Source: Clostridia bacterium | GTDB taxonomy: Bacteria > Bacillota_A > Clostridia > Oscillospirales > CAG-272 | Assembly: GCA_017453335.1 (NCBI GenBank) | Contig: JAFTKI010000095.1 | Location: 1-24,228, forward strand | Length of the DNA stretch: 24,228 nt | Reading direction: 5' to 3' | Part shown: in pieces, positions 1 to 8,700 of the stretch | How positions within the stretch are numbered: the stretch's first letter is position 1 | Layout of the letters: the number at the start of each line of letters is the position of its first letter | Notes under the pieces: model-generated | What the model was told of the DNA's origin: nothing | What the model saw: the letters and a program-made list of their open reading frames with translations, nothing else | The model's database searches: none | Program-made: the position numbers and the translations under genes

Positions 1-40
1 CAGTCAGCTTCGCTGACAGCTCCCTTTACACAAGGGAGCC
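1..40. repeat. Two-hairpin palindromic intergenic repeat
   Basis: Two perfect small palindromes lie side by side. GTCAGC (3-8) pairs with GCTGAC (12-17) around a TTC loop, and GCTCCCTT (19-26) pairs with AAGGGAGC (32-39) around a 5-nt loop. The arrangement resembles short repeats that I recall as scattered between genes in many Clostridia genomes, but copy number cannot be tested from one window. The element may continue past the left edge. Bases 41-106 after it are T-rich and show no gene or clear signal. Confidence 0.6.
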
Positions 41-106
41 TTTCCCACAAAAATATTCTGCGCTGACTTTTGCTTTTTCTTCTGCCCATCGGCATAGCCT
101 ATTTTG

Positions 107-131
107 AACCCCGCCACTATGGCGGGGTTTT
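107..131. terminator. GC-rich terminator-like hairpin
   Basis: AACCCCGCC (107-115) pairs perfectly with GGCGGGGTT (121-129) around a 5-nt loop. On the plus strand it is followed by only a short T-run, and on the minus strand by a weakly T-rich stretch. It could be a weak terminator, a second stop for the minus-strand helicase operon, or the end of a plus-strand gene to the left of the window. Confidence 0.5.
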
Positions 132-137
132 CGTGAT

Positions 138-177
138 ACAAAAAGGAGTACGAACAAACCGTCCGTACTCCTTTTGT
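138..177 (-). terminator. Rho-independent terminator downstream of the helicase operon
   Basis: AAAAGGAGTACG (141-152) pairs perfectly with CGTACTCCTTTT (164-175), and two more pairs form beyond a one-base bulge. Read on the minus strand the hairpin ends in a run of five T residues, as expected for an intrinsic terminator. It lies about 130 bases beyond the helicase stop codon, so the operon transcript probably has a long 3' tail that includes the 177-256 element. Confidence 0.6.
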
Positions 178-256
178 CGTAGGGCGGGGGCTTGCTCCCG
201 CCGCTTTATTAAATTCATGCCGTTTGTAACGGCGGCACCAAGGCACCGCCCTACGA
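177..256. repeat. 80-bp MITE-like element with 11-bp terminal inverted repeats
   Basis: The ends TCGTAGGGCGG (177-187) and CCGCCCTACGA (246-256) are perfect inverted repeats of 11 bp. Inside are a near-perfect GC-rich hairpin (185-202) and a perfect one, GCCGTT/AACGGC (219-224 with 228-233). There is no coding capacity. The form fits a miniature inverted-repeat element or a REP-like folded repeat. I see no target-site duplication that I could defend. Bases 257-309 between it and the helicase stop codon show nothing recognisable. Confidence 0.55.
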
Positions 257-309
257 TATTTTCGGCAGGTAAACCCGCTTTATGGAAGCCACCCCTTCGT
301 GCTGTTTTT

Positions 310-2535
310 TTAAAATTCTTCCTCGATTTGCAACACGCGCGACTCAGCCGACTTTGCATCAAGGCGGTCTGCGGCATACGCGTGGCGCAAAAGATCAATG
401 GGAACGTAGTCATCATACTTTCCGAACACGGGGATCTCCCCACTACCCACCAGCGAATCGGCGGAAATTCCACAGGTACGGATGGTTTCGGCAAGCGAGG
501 CGATCAGATCATAGTCATTGCCACGCGACATTTTGAAGGTGATATAATAGCATCCCTCGTATTCGATACCGCTCATGCCGAACTCCGAGGCACGCGAAGC
601 GATCATCTTGCGCATTGCGCGGAAGGCACGCGTACCGAGCCACGGAAACAGACACCACGAATATCCACCCAGATGCACCAGCGAATGCGAGAGCATGCCC
701 GTGTTCCGTGCCACATGACGCGCTACGTCCAGCCTTTTTTGTGCGTTTGGCTTGAGATACGGATAAACGGTGTCCTCTTCAAGCACCTGCCGCATACGCT
801 CCAAAATTCGTGTGTGAACCTCACCATAGTCGCCCGGCCAAGAGACTTCCATCTTCCCTTCTACGCTTTTAACATAGATCAGGCGATGCTGAATGTCCAA
901 CTCCTCGACCTCCCACACTCTGCCCGCCAAAGCGAAACGATCGCCCACGGGCGGCGGTGTTGTGATGGTACCGATCTCATCCGAGCCACACCGCACGGTA
1001 TAGTCCTCGGAATCCTTGAAAACGGCGTAAAACTTAAAGCTTCGCAAAAGCCGCTCGCCCGCCAAACCGACGATCAGTGTTTTTTCCTCGGTCATTTCCA
1101 AGAAATCGTTATTGAGCATCGAGAGGATGAGAACGCGATAGTCCTCTTTGGGAACGCGAACGAAGGGCGGCAAGGACAAAACCTTGTCGGCAAGTCTGCG
1201 TGCGCTCAATTCTCCCGATGATGCAAGAACACTGAGCGTTTGATGGAACAGCAGGCTGTACGGAAGCTTTGGAATACTCGGCGGCTCAATGAAGCGTTCC
1301 TCGATATAAAGCTGTACGATGGCAATCGCTTTGAGCAGCTCCCACGGCATCAATTGCGGCAGGGGCGTGTTGGGGAGCGGATCCTCCTCACGGAAAACCA
1401 TCATCATCTCGGGGGGCTGTCCGCGTCTGCCCGAGCGACCGAGCCGTTGCAAAAATCCCGTGACCGAATTGGGTGATTGATTCTGCAAAACACGCTCCAA
1501 GCGACCAATGTCGATTCCAAGCTCCATCGTTACCGTGGCGCAGGTGACCGCCATTGCTTCCTCGTCCTTCATTTTCAGCTCGGCTTCCTCACGAATTGAT
1601 GCCGACAGGTTGCCGTGGTGGATCAGAAAAACATCGCTGTCACCGCGCATCTTGGCGATCTGCCGAAAGGTAGCGCACAGATACTCGGTCTCCTCGCGCG
1701 AATTGGAAAAGACCAGCGATTTGCGGTCGTGCACGCAATCATACATATAAGAATAGCCCGCATCGTAAGCGATTGAGGGTGCAGGTGCATCGGTAGCAGA
1801 CTTCGGCTCGACCGATTGCTCGGTCTTGGAATTTCCGATATAGAAATGCTCCATACCAAGCCGCCAGCGGATCTTACCGCTTTCAAGCACAGGGGCATCG
1901 GTCTCTCGTCCACTCCCCGCGCCAAGCCATGCCGCGGCTTTTTCAAGGTCACCCACGGTTGCGGAAAGTCCCACACGGCGCGGATGGTGACCGATCAAGG
2001 CTCCGATACGCGCCAGTTGGCACAAAATCTGGTTGCCTCGATCACTACCCGTGAGAGTATGGATTTCATCAATTACAATATAGCGTAGGTCTCCAAACAA
2101 ACGAACAATGTCGTTGGATCGGTTGATCAGCATCGATTCCAGCGATTCGGGCGTGACCTGCAGAATTCCTCTCGGCTTTTCAAGAAGCTTCTTTTTGTGC
2201 GACTGTGCCACGTCTCCGTGCCAGTGCGTTACGGCGATCCCGCTCTCGTTAAGCAGCTCCTCCATGCGTCCGAATTGGTCATTGATCAAGCTTTTCAAGG
2301 GCGCGATATAAAGCACACCGATGCTCAGCGGCGGAGCCTCGCAAAGCTCCGCGAGAATCGGGAAAAACGCCGCTTCGGTTTTACCGCTTGCCGTAGACGA
2401 GGTCAGAAGCAGGTTGTGGTCGGTTTGAAAAATGCTTTCTGCCGCCGCCACCTGCACCTCGCGCAGGCTTTCCCAGTTGTGGCTGTAGATATACTCCTGA
2501 ATAAAGCTTGGAAATCTTTCAAATATCTGACTCAT
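310..2535 (-). CDS. Lhr-like DEAD/DEAH superfamily II helicase (predicted defence-type operon)
   Basis: This 741-residue protein is a predicted ATP-driven DNA or RNA helicase or translocase. All core SF2 motifs are visible: Q-motif-like REVQ (25-28), Walker A TASGKTE (48-54), motif Ia APLKSL (78-83), Ib TPESL (128-132), DEIH box (156-159), SAT (191-193), motif IV LVFSNSR (274-280), motif V ATVTMELGIDIG (333-344) and motif VI QRLGRSGRRG (363-372). About 370 more residues follow, with the winged-helix and Lhr-core-like arrangement typical of Lhr and BrxH helicases. The ATG follows the ATPase stop codon after only 2 bases, so it is the last gene of a three-gene operon with the DUF2791 ATPase and TerB protein. 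The family call is firm. The operon role is inferred from neighbours, since helicases of this kind accompany BrxD-type ATPases in BREX loci. No motif is damaged, so it is probably active. Confidence 0.92.
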   Translation of the reverse strand: MSQIFERFPSFIQEYIYSHNWESLREVQVAAAESIFQTDHNLLLTSSTASGKTEAAFFPILAELCEAPPLSIGVLYIAPLKSLINDQFGRMEELLNESGIAVTHWHGDVAQSHKKKLLEKPRGILQVTPESLESMLINRSNDIVRLFGDLRYIVIDEIHTLTGSDRGNQILCQLARIGALIGHHPRRVGLSATVGDLEKAAAWLGAGSGRETDAPVLESGKIRWRLGMEHFYIGNSKTEQSVEPKSATDAPAPSIAYDAGYSYMYDCVHDRKSLVFSNSREETEYLCATFRQIAKMRGDSDVFLIHHGNLSASIREEAELKMKDEEAMAVTCATVTMELGIDIGRLERVLQNQSPNSVTGFLQRLGRSGRRGQPPEMMMVFREEDPLPNTPLPQLMPWELLKAIAIVQLYIEERFIEPPSIPKLPYSLLFHQTLSVLASSGELSARRLADKVLSLPPFVRVPKEDYRVLILSMLNNDFLEMTEEKTLIVGLAGERLLRSFKFYAVFKDSEDYTVRCGSDEIGTITTPPPVGDRFALAGRVWEVEELDIQHRLIYVKSVEGKMEVSWPGDYGEVHTRILERMRQVLEEDTVYPYLKPNAQKRLDVARHVARNTGMLSHSLVHLGGYSWCLFPWLGTRAFRAMRKMIASRASEFGMSGIEYEGCYYITFKMSRGNDYDLIASLAETIRTCGISADSLVGSGEIPVFGKYDDYVPIDLLRHAYAADRLDAKSAESRVLQIEEEF

Positions 2536-2537
2536 AA

Positions 2538-3914
2538 TTAAAACTCGATTTCGTCTAAGGTGAATTTCCGTGTAGGCGTTTCCGCTTGCTCGGCGGCTTC
2601 ACGCTCCTCGTCAAGCTGTTCCTCGGGTTTCAGCGTGACCGCGCTTCCCACCACCTCGTCAAAGCCGACGTTCGGATTTTGCATGAGAATGTTCAGCACC
2701 GTCATATAATCGCGCAGCATCTCACGCGGTGTGATCATGCTGTCGGCTCCTGCACGGGACAAACAGATCTGCAAAAATTTCACCATCTGTTCTTCGGTGA
2801 TGCGCGGCTCGATTCCGTAGTTTTGTGCGTACAGCTTGGTCACACGGCTGATCAAGGCAAACAGCTCGTCATCGGACAGGCGGCGCAAGCGGATCACGGG
2901 GCCGATCAGATTCTTGAAGCCTTCCAAGGCAAAACGGCTGTCACAAAGACGGCTCTTGAGTGCCTCGTAGGAAAAGAGTCCGCGGCGTGTATCCTCCAAA
3001 AACTGCGGTGTTCCGCCAAGGATCAAGGCAAGTCCCGGGGCGCGTCCCTGCAGGGTATCGTTGAACATCGAAAGGATCTTTTCGTAATTGTTTTCACGGC
3101 TGACACGGTGCGAAATTTTGTAAAGATTGACGCACTCGTCCACGAATACCACAAGTCCTCTGTATCCCATCGTGCGCGACAGTGCCGCCCACAGCTTGAG
3201 AAAATCGTACCAGTTATCGTCATCAATGATCACCGATACCGCGAAGCCGAGATCGTGTCTTGCCTCGGTCTTGGTGGCGTATTCACCGCGCAACCAACGC
3301 AGAGCCGCGCTCTTTTTCTCATCGTCACCGCTCGTATAGGCGCGGTAGAATTCCACGATCACGCGTGAAAAATCAAAGCCACCCACCAAAAATTCCATCT
3401 CGCGCAAGGTGTCCAGCACACGGCGGTTCAAGGCATCCGAAAAAGCGGCATCCTCGGCGGAAACACCCGATTCCAATACCGCATTTTGCAGTTCGGTGAT
3501 CCAGCGCGCCAGAATACGCGGCAACGCGCCGCCATCGGGAGATGCTTTGGAGGCAAGATTTTTCATCAATTCGCGGTAGGTCGCCACTCCGCTGCCGCCC
3601 GTACCGTACAAACGGCGCTCGGGAGAAAGATCGGCATCTGCGGTCAAAAATCCGCGTTCCAACGCGTATCCGCGGATCAGCTGCATTAAAAAGCTTTTTC
3701 CGCTTCCGTAGCGGCCGATCAGGAAACGCATCGAGCCGCCGCCCTCGTTGACCTGTTCCAAGTCGCACAAGAGCGCGGCGATCTCGTCACGCCGTCCGAT
3801 AGCAATATAAGGCGCACCTGCACGCGGCACAACGCCTGCCGAAACCGACGACAAAAGCGACGTCAGGATCCGTTTCGGCACCTTCGGTATTTCGTTTTGT
3901 TGTATCTGTTCCAT
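2538..3914 (-). CDS. DUF2791 / BrxD-like P-loop ATPase
   Basis: This 458-residue AAA-like ATPase has Walker A GRYGSGKS (67-74), Walker B LVVFVDE (254-260), and a sensor-like strand LALILGGTP (295-303). The context around Walker A and the VDECVNLYKIS segment match the DUF2791 family, whose best-known member is BrxD of BREX phage-defence loci. The C-terminal 90 residues look helical and charged. A probable AAGGAT ribosome binding site precedes the ATG. The gene starts 13 bases after the TerB protein stop and ends 2 bases before the helicase start, so the three are almost certainly co-translated. Likely role: an ATP-driven partner that loads or controls the helicase on nucleic acid. That role is inference. 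The ATPase family assignment is strong, while the BrxD label is by resemblance, and the rest of a BREX set is absent here. Confidence 0.88.
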   Translation of the reverse strand: MEQIQQNEIPKVPKRILTSLLSSVSAGVVPRAGAPYIAIGRRDEIAALLCDLEQVNEGGGSMRFLIGRYGSGKSFLMQLIRGYALERGFLTADADLSPERRLYGTGGSGVATYRELMKNLASKASPDGGALPRILARWITELQNAVLESGVSAEDAAFSDALNRRVLDTLREMEFLVGGFDFSRVIVEFYRAYTSGDDEKKSAALRWLRGEYATKTEARHDLGFAVSVIIDDDNWYDFLKLWAALSRTMGYRGLVVFVDECVNLYKISHRVSRENNYEKILSMFNDTLQGRAPGLALILGGTPQFLEDTRRGLFSYEALKSRLCDSRFALEGFKNLIGPVIRLRRLSDDELFALISRVTKLYAQNYGIEPRITEEQMVKFLQICLSRAGADSMITPREMLRDYMTVLNILMQNPNVGFDEVVGSAVTLKPEEQLDEEREAAEQAETPTRKFTLDEIEF

Positions 3915-3927
3915 GAAAGATCCTTTC

Positions 3928-5583
3928 TTACATCGTGCTTAAAATATCATTCAGCGTATCTCGGTAATCCTCGATCACGGCAAAGCCGCAATCACTCTCT
4001 TCCAATAAAATATCCCCCAAAAGATCGGCGGCAAGCGCGTTGATCTCGTCTGCCAGCACCTCCTCGGGCAGTCCCTTTTCACGTGCAATTGCTTTCTGAC
4101 TGATGCTATCTTCCTCAAGGCATGCCGTCAGATAGGGGCGATATACCGCCCACGGATCGGGTTCCGTTCCATCGGAGTTCTTCTCTTCAACAGCGATCGG
4201 TTCGATGGGCTCAGGAGCCTCTTGCAGCGTTTCTACGGGTTCCTCAAACGCCTCCACCAATCGCTCGGTGGTCTCCCACGACAGCTTTTCGATGCTTGCC
4301 GCATTTGAAAGCGACAGCTCGGTTTTTGGAAGATCGTACAGCTTTTCGTATTCCTCGCTCGACTCCGTGCGTGCCTTTTGGGACATCCGCTTGGGAAGAA
4401 TGCCGCGCAGATAGGTATCGAGCAGGGCGCGTATGGAGGTGGGAAGTGCGTAGATCGTCAAGCGCGAACGAACGCCAAGTGCGCTTCGCACTTGATTTTC
4501 GGTGTATTTGACCACATCGGTGATAAAAAATCTCAGCTCGTGTGAGCGTGAGAAGGAGCAATACTCCACCTCAATGCGGCATTTGGTGCGGTGCGCACAA
4601 AGCGCACCCGTGTAGGCATCGCGGATCATACGGCTGTCATCCATATTCGCGTTGGAGAAAAGCTTTCCGTCACCGCTCAGATGCTCGGTGACCAACGCAA
4701 GCGCTCCCATGACCGCGCGGTCAAAGAGATCGGCACTTGCTTCGTTGTAGAATTTGCTTTTTTTGTAATCGTAATTCGAACAAAACGCCAAGAGAGCCAA
4801 CAGATATCCGCCCTCACCGCCGCAGGGGACATAAAACTCCTTGAGCGTGCAATGCGTCATCACGGCGGAGAGCGTGATCCCCGTTTGGGAATCGGGCGGC
4901 GGCAGGCGGTGGATCAGGCTATAGTCGCAGATCCAATCGGGCAGATAGCTATCCATTTGCCGAAAGATCGTGCGGTAGCGCACCCAGAGCCTGCAAAGCT
5001 GACTCTGCGACTCGGCGGCATCCATTATGTCCGACAGGTTGATGATCTCGTAAAGATAAAGCAAAACATAGCTGTAATCGGTGTCGAGATAGTTCCCTTG
5101 CCGCGCGTTTTCACGCCACCAAAGATACCAGCAGAGCTGTGCGCGGTTCATCTGCGTATACTGCGGAACATAGGAGAAGAACGGCACGCGGGGACATTCC
5201 TCACCCTTGATACCGTATAGCCGTGCCGCATCGCGTACAAAGCTTTCGTAGTAGCGAAAATTGCTCTTGTGCGGATAGATACGCACACAGCGCACCAGGG
5301 CGTTGTCGGGCGCATATTCCAGCGTCGGCTTCGGACGTCCGTCTTGCTCCTCGGGCGTGTGCGGAGGGATAAAATGCGGCTTGGGAGCATCGGATCTGGG
5401 CGGAATTTTGGCAGACTCCGACAACGCACCCGTTGGCGCATTGGCTTTGGGCGGCTCGGACTCAATTTCAACCGCTTCGGTATCGTGCGGATAGTGCGGC
5501 GCGCGCCTTGGCGGAATCAGCGAATCAATCTCCCAAAAGCGATCCAGCTCGTCCTTTTTCCGTTTCTTTTCATCACCGTTCAA
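3928..5583 (-). CDS. TerB-N / TerB-C domain protein
   Basis: This 551-residue protein is first in the operon. Residues 1-95 are charged and proline-rich and probably disordered. Residues about 100-305 fit the TerB-N domain, with a Trp/Tyr-rich helical core around residues 135-220. After about residue 385 the pattern fits TerB-C, ending in the INALAADLLGDILLEE (514-529) and VIEDY (536-540) type motif, with an acidic linker at about 440-475. These domains occur in Ter (tellurite resistance) and related predicted stress or DNA-processing loci, where they act as scaffolds or sensors rather than enzymes. The start is TTG at 5583: no ATG lies nearby in frame, and a strong GGGAGGG ribosome binding site sits 6 bases upstream. 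A consensus promoter at 5617-5645 serves it. Molecular function is unknown. Confidence 0.85.
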   Translation of the reverse strand: MNGDEKKRKKDELDRFWEIDSLIPPRRAPHYPHDTEAVEIESEPPKANAPTGALSESAKIPPRSDAPKPHFIPPHTPEEQDGRPKPTLEYAPDNALVRCVRIYPHKSNFRYYESFVRDAARLYGIKGEECPRVPFFSYVPQYTQMNRAQLCWYLWWRENARQGNYLDTDYSYVLLYLYEIINLSDIMDAAESQSQLCRLWVRYRTIFRQMDSYLPDWICDYSLIHRLPPPDSQTGITLSAVMTHCTLKEFYVPCGGEGGYLLALLAFCSNYDYKKSKFYNEASADLFDRAVMGALALVTEHLSGDGKLFSNANMDDSRMIRDAYTGALCAHRTKCRIEVEYCSFSRSHELRFFITDVVKYTENQVRSALGVRSRLTIYALPTSIRALLDTYLRGILPKRMSQKARTESSEEYEKLYDLPKTELSLSNAASIEKLSWETTERLVEAFEEPVETLQEAPEPIEPIAVEEKNSDGTEPDPWAVYRPYLTACLEEDSISQKAIAREKGLPEEVLADEINALAADLLGDILLEESDCGFAVIEDYRDTLNDILSTM

Positions 5584-5616
5584 GTGCTTCCCTCCCCTCT
5601 TGCTTGGTAATATATC

Positions 5617-5645
5617 ATTATAACACTATTTGAAAGAAATGTCAA
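5617..5645 (-). promoter_or_regulatory. Perfect-consensus sigma-A promoter of the TerB/ATPase/helicase operon
   Basis: On the minus strand TTGACA (5640-5645) and TATAAT (5617-5622) are separated by exactly 17 bp, matching the housekeeping consensus at all twelve positions. It lies about 34 bases upstream of the TTG start of the TerB gene, just downstream of the terminator of the preceding gene. This implies strong, independent and probably constitutive transcription of the three-gene operon. Confidence 0.88.
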
Positions 5646-5662
5646 TCCTATTCTTTCCTTGC

Positions 5663-5701
5663 AAAAAAGAAAAAAGGAGCGACCTCGGTTGAGATCGCTC
5701 C
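5663..5701 (-). terminator. Rho-independent terminator of the secreted SGNH protein gene
   Basis: GGAGCGA and TCGCTCC (5676-5682 with 5695-5701) form a stem that continues, past one mismatch, through CTC/GAG to a GGTT loop. Read on the minus strand it is followed by TTTTTTCTTTTTT (5663-5675). It sits 21 bases after the stop codon of the 5723-9511 gene and insulates it from the TerB operon downstream. Confidence 0.88.
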
Positions 5702-5722
5702 AAAGGATATTTGATTATCAGA

Positions 5723-8700
5723 TCAATACAGCAGATACTGATCGGTCTTGCCCTCTCTGAGCAGCTGAAGCATCTTTGCAACGCCGCGTGCCATTACCTC
5801 GTGTCCTGCGTCTGCGGGATGGAGACAATCGCTATCGAACATTGCCTGAGAAATGTTCGCAGTAGAGTATGCGTTCATATCAAACAGATGCACATTGTAG
5901 CCTGCATTCTTCAAGGACTGTGCGGTAGCCTTCTGCAGTGCAACAACATTTGCGGAGGAAACAATGCAAGTACCCGTGTAGCCTGCGGCAGTTGTACGGT
6001 AATGTACCGCGCAAGTCATGATCACGATCTCGGCATTGGGATTCATCGAATCGATCGACTTCACCATGGTTTCAAGTGCCGCCGTGAAGGATGCGTCCAA
6101 ATCGGAGCTCCAACCGCTTGCCTTGTCGGCAACATTTGCGTCGTTGATACCCAACATGATCACAACTTCATCATAGGGATTTGCCTGTGCATCGGCGCAG
6201 AAGGTGCTCCACAAAGAAATGTTCATGAAGTCTACCAGTCTGGTTCCGGGAGAACCGTAACCGGTTACAACACTTTCTCTCCAGTCAACACGCCCCGTCT
6301 GCTTTACGAATCCGCGCTGAGAACCGTTGGTTGTATAATCGGTAGTAATTGCACCGTAGGTGATACTGTCACCGATGAAGGCAACGCGTTGCAGGTGATA
6401 TTCACCCGAGTAATTGCTTCTCTGATTGATCACGTACTGATCGTCGGCAACAGAGGTACCGAAATAGGTCTCAATGCCGTCCACTGCATGCCAGGTCGTA
6501 CCTGCAGCACCGCCGCAGATCACCAGCTTGGAGCCAACCATACCGACATAGTACCGATCGGTGGTCAGTGCGGTCACATTTGCGGTTGCGGAGGCTGCGC
6601 GGTTGGTGTTACCAACCAGAATCTCGTATGCGGTCTCGGGCGCAAACTCATCGGAATAAACGGGGATCTTCACGCCGAACTTCGCCTCGATCAGGTCTGC
6701 CAGACGCTGTGCCGTGAGTCTTGCGGAATCAAATTCGGGACGCCAGTAGTTCAGCATTGCGGTGTTCTCGGTGGGAGCCGCATAAATGATCTTGTACTGG
6801 GAAATATCGATGTTACCGATCGAAAGAGTTGCCTCGGGCTCTGCAGAGGACTTGCCTCCTGCCAGCTCGGTTTCCATAAACTCCTCGATGTAAGGATAGA
6901 TCACGTCATATCCGCCTGCGTTGGGATGGATATGATCGGGAATGTATGCTGTTTGCTCTGCCGAAACGCGGGAGGTTACCTGCAGCTTCTCGGTCAGCTC
7001 GGCATTGTTATAGAGATCAATATAAGGAATATCGTACTTGTCGCAGATCACCTTGGTCATATCAACGTACTCCGACATTTCGGATACCGTTCCGCTCATT
7101 TCGTTGGGAGCGTAGAAGTTGATGATATAACCGATCTTTGCATTGGGATACCAGATCTTCACATTGTACAAAAGATTCTCAAGTCCGCCTGCAAAGGTAT
7201 CACGGTCGAAGGTTGTGGTTCCCACGGGAGTAACCGTTCCAACAGGGGTAGGTGCGCTTCCGTTGGTTCCCCACGCATCGTTCACACCGCCGTGGAGCAT
7301 TACGAAATCAAACTCTCTGTCCTTATATTTTTCAGCCTGATCCACGATAATGCTGTAAGCCGCGCGTGCATCGGACACACCTGCGCTGGGGATACCTGCG
7401 TTCACGTAATCCATATCGTGAACGTATGCAATTCTGCCCGCCCAGGTTCTGGTGGGAGCGTATACGCCTCTGTCCTGCGAACCGAAGGTGATCGAGTCGC
7501 CGCAGAACAGCACCGACTTCTTATACAGTGCGGTGTTTGCCTTTTGAGGCAGGGGGGATCCGTACAAAAGCGGATTCGGCAAATTATCGGTAGTATCCAT
7601 AACTTTTTCGGTATATTCTCCGTTTTCGTAGGTGATGGTTTTCTCCTCACCGTAATAGGTGTTGGTTCCGTCGCTGATCCAAGGAGTTGCGGTGATCACG
7701 AAAGTCGTGTCAACGGTAGGTACGTTTTGGATCTCCGCAGAGAAGATGTACTCACCGTTCAGTTCTCTTGCGGTGATCTTATTGGATTCAACACCGATCT
7801 GCTCGTTGATAGAAACGAATACAGTCTTGCCCGAGTAGTTGGTCTCCTCGGAGGCAACGCCGTTCTTGGTAAAGGTGATCTTAAAGCCAACCTGCTCGAT
7901 CTTATCCAGAGCTTTGCCCATCGTAGCCAGCACACGGATGCTCTGCGTACCGTTTTCGGGAGTGGTGGACTGTACGCCACGGATTGCGGGAGTTGCGATC
8001 ACAAGGCGATCCTTCTCACCGATCATCACGTCAATGTTCAACAGGCTCTTGACCAGTGCCGGAGCATCCTCAAGAGCAACTGCCTTGCAGTCATCTCCAA
8101 GAAGTCCTGCGGCTGCGCCGAAATCAATGTACTTACATCCCGTGGAAACAACCGTTCCGGGAGAGGACTGACCTGCGATAACAGCCTCCTTGCCCGTTGC
8201 GGAAGCAAGAGGTGCGAACGCATAGCAGTTGGTCATGGTTGCGGTGCCGGAAAGATAGCTGAAGAAGTTTCCAACGCCGTGGTCTTTTCCGCTCATCATA
8301 TTGACGGGACCGATATTGACACTGTTCTTTGCAATAATGGTGTAAGCAATGCCCATAAAGCCGCCTGCACAGCAGGTGCCGTTGCGCTCGCCGTAAATCG
8401 AGCCTGCATTAAGGCACTTATCAAAGATAACGTTATCACCGTTTCCAACGAATCCGCCGGCATCCCAACCCGTACAGGTACCGTAGTTGATACAGCCCGT
8501 AAGATCCACCTTTCTTACATAAGCAACAAAACCTGCTGCCTGACCGTCATACGCTTTCACGTTACCGTAGTTGATACAGTTGTTCAGCTTGGTGCGCGCA
8601 CCTGCGGTAGAGGTTTCAACGTAGCCGATCAAACCGCCTGCGTTTCCGTTACCCGCTATGTTACCGTAGTTGATGCAGTTGTTCAATTCAAGCTTGGTAA

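Noticed and set aside
1..256. A CRISPR array at the left end
   Set aside because: The palindromes are different from each other and there are no regularly spaced identical repeats.
70..1221. A 383-codon plus-strand frame opposite the helicase
   Set aside because: It runs through terminators and repeats and then through conserved helicase sequence in antisense, with no recognisable domain.
310..5583. A complete BREX locus
   Set aside because: Only BrxD-like and BrxH-like genes are present; no PglZ, BrxC/PglY, PglX methylase or BrxA/B gene is seen, and both ends of the operon are closed by terminators or repeats.
310..5583. A tellurite-resistance (Ter) operon
   Set aside because: Only TerB-N/TerB-C domains occur; there are no TerC, TerD, TerZ or TerY-type genes.
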